NCBI GenBank assembly: GCA_016214895.1
Contig: JACRMR010000003.1
Location: 372,001-436,000 of the forward strand
DNA: 64,000 bases
Reading direction: 5' to 3'
DNA from: a candidate division KSB1 bacterium
GTDB taxonomy: Bacteria; Electryoneota; RPQS01
A model generated the notes under the pieces. It was given only the letters and a program-made list of their open reading frames with translations. It was not told where the DNA came from and did no database searches. Positions 6,629 through 16,574 of the stretch are shown in pieces. Each line of letters begins with the position of its first letter. The stretch's first letter is position 1. Made by a program: the position numbers and the translations under genes.

Positions 6629-8509
6629 ATGAAGCTTCTTCGAATCAGCCTCATCGTGTTTTTCGCGGTGCTGCTTGCCGCGGCGACGGTCGTGTTGTCG
6701 CAGAGCGAGCAGAACGCAGGTCCCGCCTCCACCTATTCCGGTGCCCCCTGTGCGGAACACGGGATCGCCGACAGTCTTTGTACCCGTTGTCATCCGGAAC
6801 TCGCGGCGGCATTCAAGCAGAAGGGCGATTGGTGCCTTGAGCATCGCCTGCCGGAATCACAAGACGATCTTTGCCATCCGGAACTGGCGAAGAAGTTCGG
6901 GACGATTTCAGTGGGGACCGCTGAGAATTCCGCGGCAAGCGCAAGCCCGGCGGCAGCGGACTGGTGCTCCGCGCATCGGGTACCCGAATCCGAATGCACC
7001 AAGTGCAACCCTTCATTGGTCGAGGCCTTCAAAGCGAAGGGCGACTGGTGCAAGCCGCACGGCATTCCGGAATCGCATTGCTATCAGTGCAATCCGGATT
7101 TGTCGTTTGCCCAGGATCCCAAGCAGCGAACGGGCAAGGCGGAAGTTGCGACTCCGGCGGCGGCGGACTGGTGCGTCGAGCATCGCGTCCCGGAATCGCA
7201 GTGTACCAAGTGTCATCCTGAACTGGCGGCGAAATTCAAGGCGGACGGGGATTGGTGTGGTGCTCACGGCATTCCGGAATCGCATTGTTACCGGTGCAAC
7301 CTCGGCCTGAAATTCCCGCAGGAAGCGGACTACCTGAAGCAGAAGTCCAAGCTCAAAGAGGAAAGTGGCTTGACGCCAGCCGGTCAACCGGAAACAGCGC
7401 TCTATCGTACGAATGCCGCCGCCTGCGCCACCGACCAGGCCGTGGTTCAGCTCACCAGTATCGAAAGTGCCCGGCGGGCCGGACTGCTGGTGGAGGAAGT
7501 TCAGGCCGCATCGCTATCGGAGACCATCAACGCCCCGGCTGAAGTGGAGTTCGATGCGACAGCATCGTATGCGGTCACCAGTCTTGTGGGCGGCACCTTG
7601 ATCAACTGGCTGGTGCAACCGGGCGAGTCGGTTCGGCAGGGCCAGACTCTCGCGTATATGCAGTCCATCGATGGTGCAACCTTGAAGGCCGAGTTTGGCC
7701 AGGCGCAGGCCCTGCTGAACTTATCGAAGAATGCGCATGATCGTGCTCAGGCCCTGAGTAAGGCCGGGCTGAACAGCGCTCGCGAGGCTCAGGAAGCTGA
7801 GGCCGATTACTTGCGTGCCCAGGCGGAATTTCGGAAGTCGGAGGGCGCGCTAAGAGCGCTGGGCTTGACCGACGACGATCTGCGACAGCTGGCCGACGGT
7901 GATGGCTCAAGCGCTCTGCTTCCACTGAATGCCGGGCAATCCGGGACTCTCGTGGATCAGCGCGTCGCGTTGGGATCGGTGCTGTCCGCCGGTGAGTCGA
8001 TCGGCCTGATTGCATCGACCGAGAAGCTGTGGATTGAGGCGCAGGTTCGCGACCGGGATCTTGCGCGCGTGAAAGTCGGGCAACCGGTCGTCGTTTCGTC
8101 GGACGGGCAGGGCGTGAATCGATGTTCGGGCACTGTGACGTGGGTCTCCGATCAGGTGGATCCGCTGAGCCGCATGGGTAAAGTGCGAATCGAAACCCGT
8201 CCCAACGGCAACGCGCTCAAGGCACATCAGTTTGTTCACGTGCAAGTTTCGGTAGGAACTTCGTCAGCGGCGGTGATCGTTCCGCCGTCGGCGGTGCAGT
8301 GGGAAGGCTGCTGCAATGTCGTCTTCGTATCGGAGACGCGAGACCGCTTCCGTCCGCGCAAGATCACCGTGGCCTTTGTTGACGATCAGGGATATGTGGT
8401 AACGGGGCTGCAACCCGGCGAGAAGATCGTGACTCACGGCAGCTACCTGCTGAAGACGGAATTGATGAAGGGTAGCATCGGAGCGGGCTGCTGCGGCACC
8501 GGAGCCTAA
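6629..8509 (+). CDS. RND metal-efflux periplasmic adaptor (CusB/CzcB type) with six Cys/His repeats (626 aa)
   Basis: A signal peptide (residues 1-24) precedes six copies of a motif close to WC-x2-H-x2-PES-x-C-x2-C-[HN]-P at residues 41-58, 69-85, 113-130, 141-158, 182-199 and 210-227. Copies 1 and 5 read CxxCH and the others mostly CxxCN; copy 2 has lost its middle cysteine. From about residue 270 comes a standard adaptor: barrel-sandwich/lipoyl halves around an alpha-hairpin (residues 350-420) and a beta-barrel. Later features are a GCCN motif near residue 557 and a GAGCCG tail. Such N-terminal repeats are seen in some environmental RND adaptors and are thought to bind soft metals. The permease starts 6 bp downstream. 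The metal is not determined. Confidence 0.88.
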   Translation: MKLLRISLIVFFAVLLAAATVVLSQSEQNAGPASTYSGAPCAEHGIADSLCTRCHPELAAAFKQKGDWCLEHRLPESQDDLCHPELAKKFGTISVGTAENSAASASPAAADWCSAHRVPESECTKCNPSLVEAFKAKGDWCKPHGIPESHCYQCNPDLSFAQDPKQRTGKAEVATPAAADWCVEHRVPESQCTKCHPELAAKFKADGDWCGAHGIPESHCYRCNLGLKFPQEADYLKQKSKLKEESGLTPAGQPETALYRTNAAACATDQAVVQLTSIESARRAGLLVEEVQAASLSETINAPAEVEFDATASYAVTSLVGGTLINWLVQPGESVRQGQTLAYMQSIDGATLKAEFGQAQALLNLSKNAHDRAQALSKAGLNSAREAQEAEADYLRAQAEFRKSEGALRALGLTDDDLRQLADGDGSSALLPLNAGQSGTLVDQRVALGSVLSAGESIGLIASTEKLWIEAQVRDRDLARVKVGQPVVVSSDGQGVNRCSGTVTWVSDQVDPLSRMGKVRIETRPNGNALKAHQFVHVQVSVGTSSAAVIVPPSAVQWEGCCNVVFVSETRDRFRPRKITVAFVDDQGYVVTGLQPGEKIVTHGSYLLKTELMKGSIGAGCCGTGA

Positions 8510-8515
8510 GCGCGG

Positions 8516-11500
8516 ATGCTCAACTACATCATCGAGTGGGTGATTCGGTATCGCTGGCCGGTACTCGCCATGGGCGGGTTCCTGGCGATTGCCGGTCTGA
8601 TCTCCCTTTCTCAGCTTCCGTTCGATGCCATGCCGGATATTACGCCGGCGATGGTCCAGGTGAACACGTCGATTCCGGGATACGCGCCGGAGGATGTGGA
8701 ATCGCAGGTCACGATGAGCATCGAGCGGGAGCTTTCGGGTCTGGCGGGACTGACGGAGATCCGCTCCATTTCCAAGTTTGGACTCTCGCAGGTGACCTGC
8801 GTATTCGCGGAAGGCACGGACGTTTATCGCGCCCGGCAGCAGGTCAGTGAGCGGTTGTCCACGGTCGAACTTCCGGAGGGCATCGAACGTCCGCGACTCG
8901 GTCCGATCTCGACGGGTCTGGGCGAAATATTTCACTATATCGTGATCGGCAAATCCGGGGACGCTACCGCGGCACGCGAAGCGCAGGATTGGTTATTGAA
9001 GCCTCAATTGCAGGCGGTGCCCGGCGTCGTGGAGGTAAACAGTTGGGGAGGTTTCGAGAAGCAATATCAGGTGTTGCTGGATCCGGCGCGACTCGCGGCG
9101 TTCCGCTTGACAGTTGCCGACGTGGTGGAAGCGCTGCGGCGCGGCCACCAGAATGTCGGCGGCGGGGTCACGACGCGGGCCGGTGAGCAGTTTGTGGTGC
9201 AGGGCGTAGGCGCGTTGACCAAGCGCGAGGACATCGAACGGATCGTGGTGGACACCCGCGACGGCACGCCCATCCATGTGGATGATATCGGTGACGTCGT
9301 GATTGGACATGCGCTGCGCATGGCGGCCGTTACGTACAACGGTCAGGGCGAGGCCGTGCTGGGCCTCGGATTTATGCTGACCGGCGAAAACCCGCAGCGT
9401 GTAGCGCGGGATCTTGAACAGCAGCTGCGCGCGGCGATCGAGACCCTTCCGCCGGGCGTCGAAGCTCATGTGGTGTACGAGCGCTCGCAGCTTGTGGATC
9501 AAGTGTTGGACACCGTTCAGCACAACTTGTTCTATGGTGCGGCGCTGGTGATCGCGGTGCTGTTCCTGTTTCTGGGGAACATCCGGGCCAGTATCCTGGT
9601 AGCACTGTCGATTCCCCTTTCCATGCTGTTCGCATTCAGTTTGATGCTGCAAACGAGCATCGCCGGCAGCTTGATGAGCCTCGGTGCGATTGATTTTGGA
9701 TTGGCGGTGGACAATTCGGTGATCCAGGTTGAGAATGTCATGCGCCGTTTGGGTCACCATTCGGAGCAGCGCAGCCGGTTGCAGGTGATCAAAGACGCCA
9801 TTCTTGAAGTGCGTAAGCCGACGATGTTCGGCGAACTCATCATTATGCTGGTCTATCTGCCGGTGCTCACGCTGCAAGGCGTGGAAGGCCGGTTATTTCA
9901 GCCGATGGCGCTGACGGTCATCTTTGTCCTAGCGGGTTCGTTGTTACTCTCGTTCACGGTTGTCCCGGCGCTTTGCGCGCTGTTTCTTCCGGCTACGGCA
10001 AAGGAACGCGAACCGAAGATCGTAGATTTCCTGCGCGGGTTGTATCAACCGGTGTTGAACTGGGCACTTCGCCACGCCAAACCGGTTTTGACCGTTGCCG
10101 TGCTGTTGGTGGTGGTCGCGGCGGTCGTTTTCATGAGGCTGGGTTCAGAATTCGTGCCCCGGCTCTCCGAGGGCAGCGTCGTCGTCAACCTGATCCGTCT
10201 GGCGGGAGTCTCGCTCGACCAATCGCGGGAAAACGGCGAGCGTGTCGAGGCCATTTTGCAGGAGAAGTTTCCCGACGAGGTTGCCGAAGTATGGACGCGT
10301 ACCGGGACGCCGGAGCTGGCCACGGACCCGATGGGCGTGGAGCTCTCCGATGTGTTTGTTTCGCTGAAACCGCGCAAGGAATGGACGCGCGCGGACCATC
10401 AGCAGCAACTGGTCGCGCTGATGGACGAGGAGTTGTCTGATCTGCCCGGGATGAATCTGGTCTTCACGCAGCCGATCGAGATGCGCTTCAATGAACTGGT
10501 TGCGGGCATTCGCACGGATATCGGGATCAAGATTTTCGGCGACGATTTGGACGTGCTGAAGGAGAAGGCACTGCAGATTGAGCAGATCGTCAAGGAGACT
10601 GATGGCGCGGCGGATGTGACCACGGAGCAAATCTCGGGGCAACCCGTCCTGAGGATTGAGGTGGATGCGGAGGCGTTATCGCGCTACTCGCTATCATCCG
10701 CCGACGTTCTGGAGGCCGTGCAGACGCTCGGCGGCACGCCGGTGGGCGAGGTTCGCGAGGGCCAGCGGCGCTTTGAACTTGTGGCGCGGATGGACGAAGC
10801 CTTCACGCGAACGCCCGAAGCGATGGACGGCATCCTCCTGCCGGCTCCGGAGGGTGAACTCGTGCCGTTGCTTCAAGTAACCCGGTTGCGACAGACAGAA
10901 GGGCCGTCCACGATTTCGCGGGAGTGGGGCAAGCGCCGCGTGGTAGTGCAATGCAATGTTCGCGGGCGCGACGTGGGTACATTTATCGACGAACTTCGCG
11001 CCCGTATCGACAAAGAGGTGTCGTTTGAAGCGGGCTACTACGTCCGTTACGGCGGGCAGTTCGAGAATCTGGAACGAGCCAGAGCACGCCTGATGATTGT
11101 GGTGCCGCTTGCCTTGCTGCTGATCTTTGGACTGTTGTATTGGACGTACAAGTCCGTTCGCGACGCGCTGCTCATATTCAGCGGTGTGCCGTTGGCCGCG
11201 GTGGGCGGCGTACTGGCACTGGCGGTACGCCAGATGCCGTTCACGATCTCCGCGGGAGTCGGCTTCATCGCGCTCTCAGGAATCGCGGTCTTGAACGGAC
11301 TGGTGCTGGTCTCTTCCATTCGCCAACTGCAGCAGGAAGGCCGGTCGCTGGCCGACGCCATTCGCACGAGCGGGTCGCTGCGGATGCGCCCGGTGATCAT
11401 GACTGCCCTGGTGGCGGCTTTGGGTTTCGTACCGATGGCGTTTTCCAATAGTGTCGGATCGGAAGTCCAAAGACCGCTGGCAACCGTGGTGATCGGCGGG

Positions 11501-11605
11501 ATTCTAACGTCCACGTTACTCACTCTGATCGTATTGCCCGTGCTCTACAAGCTGGCAGGCCGGCCGTTACCGCAAGGCGAGAATCAAGCCAAGTCAACGA
11601 TGTAA
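8516..11605 (+). CDS. CusA/CzcA-family heavy-metal RND efflux permease (1029 aa)
   Basis: Length and layout are those of HME-type RND pumps: an N-terminal membrane helix (residues 12-30), a large periplasmic porter/docking loop, a block of membrane helices around residues 335-530, a second periplasmic loop and the final helices from about 860. The proton-relay helix reads DFGLAVDNSVIQVEN, keeping the acidic residues typical of CzcA/CusA. The protein works with the adaptor just upstream. No outer-membrane factor gene is adjacent, so TolC must come from elsewhere. The substrate (monovalent Cu/Ag or divalent metals) cannot be decided from what I can see. A terminator follows. Confidence 0.9.
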   Translation: MLNYIIEWVIRYRWPVLAMGGFLAIAGLISLSQLPFDAMPDITPAMVQVNTSIPGYAPEDVESQVTMSIERELSGLAGLTEIRSISKFGLSQVTCVFAEGTDVYRARQQVSERLSTVELPEGIERPRLGPISTGLGEIFHYIVIGKSGDATAAREAQDWLLKPQLQAVPGVVEVNSWGGFEKQYQVLLDPARLAAFRLTVADVVEALRRGHQNVGGGVTTRAGEQFVVQGVGALTKREDIERIVVDTRDGTPIHVDDIGDVVIGHALRMAAVTYNGQGEAVLGLGFMLTGENPQRVARDLEQQLRAAIETLPPGVEAHVVYERSQLVDQVLDTVQHNLFYGAALVIAVLFLFLGNIRASILVALSIPLSMLFAFSLMLQTSIAGSLMSLGAIDFGLAVDNSVIQVENVMRRLGHHSEQRSRLQVIKDAILEVRKPTMFGELIIMLVYLPVLTLQGVEGRLFQPMALTVIFVLAGSLLLSFTVVPALCALFLPATAKEREPKIVDFLRGLYQPVLNWALRHAKPVLTVAVLLVVVAAVVFMRLGSEFVPRLSEGSVVVNLIRLAGVSLDQSRENGERVEAILQEKFPDEVAEVWTRTGTPELATDPMGVELSDVFVSLKPRKEWTRADHQQQLVALMDEELSDLPGMNLVFTQPIEMRFNELVAGIRTDIGIKIFGDDLDVLKEKALQIEQIVKETDGAADVTTEQISGQPVLRIEVDAEALSRYSLSSADVLEAVQTLGGTPVGEVREGQRRFELVARMDEAFTRTPEAMDGILLPAPEGELVPLLQVTRLRQTEGPSTISREWGKRRVVVQCNVRGRDVGTFIDELRARIDKEVSFEAGYYVRYGGQFENLERARARLMIVVPLALLLIFGLLYWTYKSVRDALLIFSGVPLAAVGGVLALAVRQMPFTISAGVGFIALSGIAVLNGLVLVSSIRQLQQEGRSLADAIRTSGSLRMRPVIMTALVAALGFVPMAFSNSVGSEVQRPLATVVIGGILTSTLLTLIVLPVLYKLAGRPLPQGENQAKSTM

Positions 11606-11648
11606 CACCGCCCGGGCTGGTTTTGATAGCCAGTCGCTCGAACTATGG

Positions 11649-11682
11649 GAAACCCTGTCATCGCTGGCAGGGTTTCGTTTTT
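11649..11682 (+). terminator. Rho-independent terminator of the efflux operon
   Basis: GAAACCCTG (11649-11657) pairs with CAGGGTTTC (11668-11676) around a 10-base loop, followed by GTTTTT. It lies 44 bp after the permease stop. Confidence 0.8.
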
Positions 11683-11790
11683 GAACTGCAGCGCGCCCCC
11701 CGGCTCAGGAACTAATGTCGCGCCTCAATCGAAGGGTCTCATGAATCGGAGCGAAGTGGGCGGAATTGATGATAATACAGAGCATAGCGC

Positions 11791-11803
11791 GGGGGGGGGG
11801 GGG
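11791..11803. repeat. Homopolymeric G tract
   Basis: Thirteen consecutive G residues are followed after a few bases by a second G run (11810-11816) that abuts the -35 element of the next gene. Such tracts slip easily in replication and in sequencing. Confidence 0.7.
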
Positions 11804-11816
11804 CGATGAGGGGGGG

Positions 11817-11845
11817 TTGACAATGTTGATCGCGTAGAGTAGATT
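11817..11845 (+). promoter_or_regulatory. Sigma70-type promoter for the secreted-protein pair
   Basis: TTGACA (11817-11822), a 17-base spacer and TAGATT (11840-11845) form a near-consensus promoter. Transcription would start near 11852, about 25 bp ahead of the ATG at 11878, which has a GGAGGCCGGAG ribosome region. Confidence 0.75.
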
Positions 11846-11877
11846 ATTGTTATCGATCAAACCCGGAGGCCGGAGCG

Positions 11878-13101
11878 ATGCCAAAACTCTTTTCACGGTG
11901 GCCCCACCGCAAACCCGAATCAGGCGAACTTGCTGCACCACCCCCGTGGCGCTGGGTGCGCTTATCTGTCATTGCGGTGGCAGCCACGGTGTTTTGTGCC
12001 GCAAGGGGGGGTGGGCAATGGATGGATCCAGTGCTGGTCGACACGTTTCAAGATACTATAGGGATAAATACATGGGCTTGGGATTGGTGTCCGTTTATCA
12101 CTGCTGACGGGTCCACTCTCTACTTCTCGTCGAATCGCGCGGGGCATGGAGACTTCGACCTGTACGTATCGACGCGAAACGGAGACGGCTGGACACAGCC
12201 TGCACGTCTGCCATTCTGCCAGGAGGGTGTCGACGAGCGCAACCCGACCGTGGCCCTCGGCGACGACACCCTGTATTTTGTCAGCATGGGAAATGACTGG
12301 GACATCTTCTGGTCATTTCGGACTGGGTACTCGGATACCTCGTGGGGAGCGCCAGAATGTCTGCCGGAACCAATCAATAGCAGTGGAATCGAGTTCGCCG
12401 TGTGTGCAACACCGGATAATGCACGCCTGCTGTTTTCAAGTTGGCGCGGCGGAGGGATGGGCGGCGAGGACTTCTACGAATGTCGGCGAGACACGATGAG
12501 TGGGACGGGATGGTCCGCCCCGAGTTTGCTTCCGGGACGACTGAACACCTTTGACATCGAGTCTTACCCGTCAATGGGCCTGGATACCGCCGAACTTTTC
12601 TTCTGGGGACGAAGCGATCAACTTTGTGTTAGCCATTTGACAGACAGCGGCTGGACCATCGGTGAGGCTCTCCCTGAAAATATCAACCGCGTCTTGGCAC
12701 GCTTCCCGACCGAAACCACACCCTGCGTCACGGCGGACGGACGACGCCTGTACTTTGCCTCGCGGTTCGGCGATCCACCGACCGCCGGAGATATTTGGTA
12801 CTCCGACCGGATGGACTCGAGTCCTGCGGAACGCCGCGGGACGCAGGAATGTGGGGTGCTGCGAGTCTATCCGAATCCGACAAATGGCGGACTCGTCGCT
12901 TCGCTTCCGCAACATACGAGTAGACTGCTCATTTGCAACCTGCTCGGACGACGAGTTGCCGACGTCCCACTCGGCGACTATCGACCGTTTCAGCAAGTCG
13001 ATCTGACGTCGATCGTGGTCCGACTGCCATCCGGTGCATACTGGCTACATGCAAGTACTGAAGGTCGGCCGATGACATCTCGTTTTCTTGTCACTAAGTA
13101 G
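11878..13101 (+). CDS. Secreted PD40/TolB-like propeller protein with type A sorting domain (407 aa)
   Basis: The N-terminus is an extended signal anchor with a hydrophobic stretch around residues 28-43. Repeats such as TADGSTLYFSSNRAGHGDFDLY (split here as TADGSTLYFSSN and GHGDFDLY) and a later TADGRRLYFASRFG are typical of PD40/WD40-like propeller blades. The last 75 residues, from VYPNPTNGG through LLICNLLGRRV to the terminal TK, form a type A C-terminal sorting domain. This predicts type IX export to the surface or medium. It shares the promoter at 11817 with the M6-type protease gene that starts 10 bp after its stop. The binding partner is unknown. Confidence 0.82.
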   Translation: MPKLFSRWPHRKPESGELAAPPPWRWVRLSVIAVAATVFCAARGGGQWMDPVLVDTFQDTIGINTWAWDWCPFITADGSTLYFSSNRAGHGDFDLYVSTRNGDGWTQPARLPFCQEGVDERNPTVALGDDTLYFVSMGNDWDIFWSFRTGYSDTSWGAPECLPEPINSSGIEFAVCATPDNARLLFSSWRGGGMGGEDFYECRRDTMSGTGWSAPSLLPGRLNTFDIESYPSMGLDTAELFFWGRSDQLCVSHLTDSGWTIGEALPENINRVLARFPTETTPCVTADGRRLYFASRFGDPPTAGDIWYSDRMDSSPAERRGTQECGVLRVYPNPTNGGLVASLPQHTSRLLICNLLGRRVADVPLGDYRPFQQVDLTSIVVRLPSGAYWLHASTEGRPMTSRFLVTK

Positions 13102-13110
13102 GAGGCTGTC

Positions 13111-16100
13111 ATGATCGCTCGCTTGCTTGCCCTCATGTTTGTGGTCACGAGCGGTAGGCTCATCGCTCAGATACCAACTGACTATTTTGGCTCGTTTTAT
13201 TGCGGCGGTATGGACACATCGCAGAGCGGAACATCAACACTGGATGATGACTCCATAACTGCACTTGTTATCTTCTGTGCTGGCGGATCCGATTGTAGGA
13301 TGGTCGACGGGACGAACAAGCAACTTCCTTGGTACGCTGATAGTCTGTTGAGTCCTAGTTATCCACGAAGCCTTACGAACTACTGCCTTGACAACTCTCG
13401 CGGCGCCTTGTTGGTGCGCGGGGACATTGCCCGGCGTGACGACGATTCATGTTGGTATTCGCGGCACATTCCCTGCGCAAGGCAAGCGGGTGAAAACATG
13501 TGGTGTGACAGTTGTCCCGACAACTGTGGCTCGATGCCGACGCCATGCACTGCGGAATATGACTCGTTTTTTGCGGACATAATGGAACAGGTGGATGAGC
13601 GAATCAACATGGCCGATTATGACCGAAGAGGAGCACCCGGCGGCGGTCCAGACGGCATTGTCGATTTTGTGTTCTTCCTGATCTATGGTTATCAGGAGGC
13701 CAATAATCCCGCGCCAAGAGGCGGAGTAATGGGGTACGGCGGGATCCATCAATTCCACTCCCGCCGCGGTGTGACAGTTGCAAGAGGCTTCACGGGCTGG
13801 CTCACTTTTGACTACTTCGAGTCGCTAGGACTCATTGCACACGAATTCGGCCACACATGGGAGGGCGGATACCAGCCCGATTGGAACCATCAGGGCGGTA
13901 GGCGCTTTGAACACATGGCTCTCGGGAGCTTCGACATCATGTCCAGCGGAGGGTTCTCGAACGGGGACACAATCAAGTATCCCTCCATATTCAATCCCAT
14001 GTCGAGAGTCGATGAGCAGTGGAGCCCTCGAGTGGACGTTTCTACAACGCGTTTCGATCAGGCTATCCAGCCTTACGTGGACAACTCGCTTCCGTACTCG
14101 GAACAGGGCTCGTGCTACAAACTCAAGCTCGCATCCGATGCTTACCAGTATTTCTATGTTACCGCGCACAATCGGAGTTCGAATTGGGAAAGGTATTGGC
14201 CGAATTCTGGATTGCTGGCATGGAGGCGCATAGAGAACTGGTGGGCAGACATGCAGCGCCGATTTCCACGAAACCTGGAGGTGGAACCCGAGTCGGGTCA
14301 CTGGAACTACGAGATTGTGGGCGGACACCCCTACACCTACTACGCCGGTCAATCACTTATGCATGATACCTTGGACGTTGTTCGCTTTGACAGCGTCCCG
14401 AACTCAGAGACGGGCATGGATTCAATGGACTTCGTCTTCACGATGCGATCTGACACGCATTCATTCATGTTTGCCGCTGCCGCCGGTTACCGGGGAGAAG
14501 GTGGCTCAAGCTCCTTCTTTGGACCAGGGACTTTCATGGACGATCATACAAATCCGACATCGCGATTCGTGACACGAATCACACCACTCAATGTTCGTCG
14601 TAACAGGAACACGGGCATAGCACTGCGGAACATCCGCGTGGAGGCTAACGGGAATTACACTGCAGACCTCATCGCGAATTCCTGGCAAGGTACAATGACA
14701 CACCCGCATGCATGGTTTGACACGGTCAGAGTCGCGGGTACGCTAAACACGGCACCGGGCAGCGTTTTGACTGTCAACCCTGGCACTCTCGTCTCGTTCT
14801 CTCAGAATGGCTACCTCGACATCTCCGGCACTTTGCAGGCAAAGGGCACGGAAGCAGAACCCATCATCTTCGAGTTTCCCTCGAACACGGGCAACGGCGG
14901 GATCTACTTCGTGAACGCGGACTCCGTGGAACTCGTGCACTGCATTTTCAAGCGCGCACCGGTCGTGTTCATTCAGGGCGGCGATTACACATGGATCAAC
15001 AACTGTACGTTTGATAGCTGCTTCTACGGTCTCGAAGCCTATGACGTGACCACCGCGAATTCGCTGATCGAGCACAATCTGTTCACGCACTGTCGCTACG
15101 GGATCCTCGGTCTCGCCAGCGCAGGCACGTTTGAAAACAACGTGCTGGAATCCTGCGACAAGGTGGGCATCTACTGGTCCGGCGACCGCACGACCGGCGA
15201 GCGCGCGCGGTTCACGGGCAACGAAGTGCGCGCCAGCGGGTTCATGGTTCCGTGGTGGGGCGGCGGCTTCTTCAGCGGAACGACCGCGCTGTTGGAGTGC
15301 AATCTGTTCGAGCACAACTGGAAGAATCAAATCACCTGCACGAACAACGCCAACATCGTCATGAACGGGAACTACTCGGGCTTGGGCAAGAACAAGTTGA
15401 TCGATACGGTGACCGTCACGTGGTGCGGGAGTTGCAATCCCTATTGCGTCTGTGTGGGAGTTCCTTCCAATTTCCGGCCCTTGCTGAAGCTCAACAACTC
15501 CTTCCCCGCGCTGGGTCGCGGCAACAACGCCTTCCGCTTGAATCCGCTGGGGAACACGAACAACGGCGGCCTTGTCTTTGACGAAAGTCAGCGCTGTTCG
15601 ATTACGTTCGTCCACGATCTCAAAGAAAATTACTACGAGATCGGCGGCACGCTGGCCGATCCTCCGGGACCGGGCAACGACCACTTCTGTCCGGACACTG
15701 CGTTCGTCGATATCGCTCCGGCCACCGCGGAAATCAGCTGTGTCGAGTTTCCACTTGCGGGCTTGAATGTTCCGGAAGCAGCCTACCAAACCGCCGCCGC
15801 CAAAGAGCAGACCGGCGACTTCGCAGGCGCGAGCGACGACTATGCAGCGGTGATTGACCAATACCCCGGAACTTCACAGGCAATCTGGTCCGCACGCGGC
15901 TATCTCCGCACGGGGCTTGCCGATGCCGTTCCTGCGACGCAACGGCACGATGAACTGCTGGCAATCTGGGCCACCGATTCCTTAGCCGGGGAGCTGCGCC
16001 GCGCGGCTCGCTGTGAAGCAGTGTGGGCCCTATTGGCGGCGGCTCACTTTGATGAGGCGCGGAATGAGTTGGACGCGATACGCAATGATCCGACGTCCGG

Positions 16101-16548
16101 CGAAGACAGTAGTTGGGCCGTGGAGACCGCGCAGCTCGTGGACTTCATGGATGCCGGAGCGGGCGCGCTGAGCGTGGGCGCACAGGCGCAGAGCGTGCGC
16201 AACCGACTGCAAGTCTTCCACGAACGCCTGGAGCAATCAGCAGCCGAAGCGACGATTGAAGACGAGTTGTCGGTGCATGAGACCGTCGCAGCGCCGCTCG
16301 CCACCGCGCATCCCAACCCCTTCAACAACTCCGTCGCTATCGAGCTCACGCTGCCCGAAGCCGGACTCGCGACGGTCGAGATCTACAACCTGCTCGGGCA
16401 GAAGGTCACCACGCTGCTTGACAAGCGGTTAGACGCCGGCTTGACGCGCCTGAACTGGAACGCGTCCGCGGCCGCCGCCGGAGTGTATCTCTATCGCGTT
16501 GAATTCGCCGGCCGCGTGGAGACCCACAAAGTGATGTTACTGAAGTAG
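13111..16548 (+). CDS. Secreted M6-type metalloprotease with beta-helix and sorting domain (1145 aa)
   Basis: A signal peptide (about residues 1-19) is followed by an M6/immune-inhibitor-A-like catalytic region with the zinc motif HEFGH at residues 244-248 and a candidate Met-turn segment FDIMSSGGF about 30 residues later. Residues about 540-860 have the repeated short-strand pattern of a right-handed parallel beta-helix (for example NNCTFDSCFYGLEA). A helical, TPR-like region follows around 890-1040. The protein ends with a type A sorting domain (HPNPFNNSVAIELTLPEAG onward, terminal LLK). It is likely exported and cell-surface attached or released. The first half looks less GC-rich than the second, which suggests domain shuffling. 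Confidence 0.82.
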   Translation: MIARLLALMFVVTSGRLIAQIPTDYFGSFYCGGMDTSQSGTSTLDDDSITALVIFCAGGSDCRMVDGTNKQLPWYADSLLSPSYPRSLTNYCLDNSRGALLVRGDIARRDDDSCWYSRHIPCARQAGENMWCDSCPDNCGSMPTPCTAEYDSFFADIMEQVDERINMADYDRRGAPGGGPDGIVDFVFFLIYGYQEANNPAPRGGVMGYGGIHQFHSRRGVTVARGFTGWLTFDYFESLGLIAHEFGHTWEGGYQPDWNHQGGRRFEHMALGSFDIMSSGGFSNGDTIKYPSIFNPMSRVDEQWSPRVDVSTTRFDQAIQPYVDNSLPYSEQGSCYKLKLASDAYQYFYVTAHNRSSNWERYWPNSGLLAWRRIENWWADMQRRFPRNLEVEPESGHWNYEIVGGHPYTYYAGQSLMHDTLDVVRFDSVPNSETGMDSMDFVFTMRSDTHSFMFAAAAGYRGEGGSSSFFGPGTFMDDHTNPTSRFVTRITPLNVRRNRNTGIALRNIRVEANGNYTADLIANSWQGTMTHPHAWFDTVRVAGTLNTAPGSVLTVNPGTLVSFSQNGYLDISGTLQAKGTEAEPIIFEFPSNTGNGGIYFVNADSVELVHCIFKRAPVVFIQGGDYTWINNCTFDSCFYGLEAYDVTTANSLIEHNLFTHCRYGILGLASAGTFENNVLESCDKVGIYWSGDRTTGERARFTGNEVRASGFMVPWWGGGFFSGTTALLECNLFEHNWKNQITCTNNANIVMNGNYSGLGKNKLIDTVTVTWCGSCNPYCVCVGVPSNFRPLLKLNNSFPALGRGNNAFRLNPLGNTNNGGLVFDESQRCSITFVHDLKENYYEIGGTLADPPGPGNDHFCPDTAFVDIAPATAEISCVEFPLAGLNVPEAAYQTAAAKEQTGDFAGASDDYAAVIDQYPGTSQAIWSARGYLRTGLADAVPATQRHDELLAIWATDSLAGELRRAARCEAVWALLAAAHFDEARNELDAIRNDPTSGEDSSWAVETAQLVDFMDAGAGALSVGAQAQSVRNRLQVFHERLEQSAAEATIEDELSVHETVAAPLATAHPNPFNNSVAIELTLPEAGLATVEIYNLLGQKVTTLLDKRLDAGLTRLNWNASAAAAGVYLYRVEFAGRVETHKVMLLK

Positions 16549-16574
16549 GCCGAATCCGTCATCCAAAACACAGC

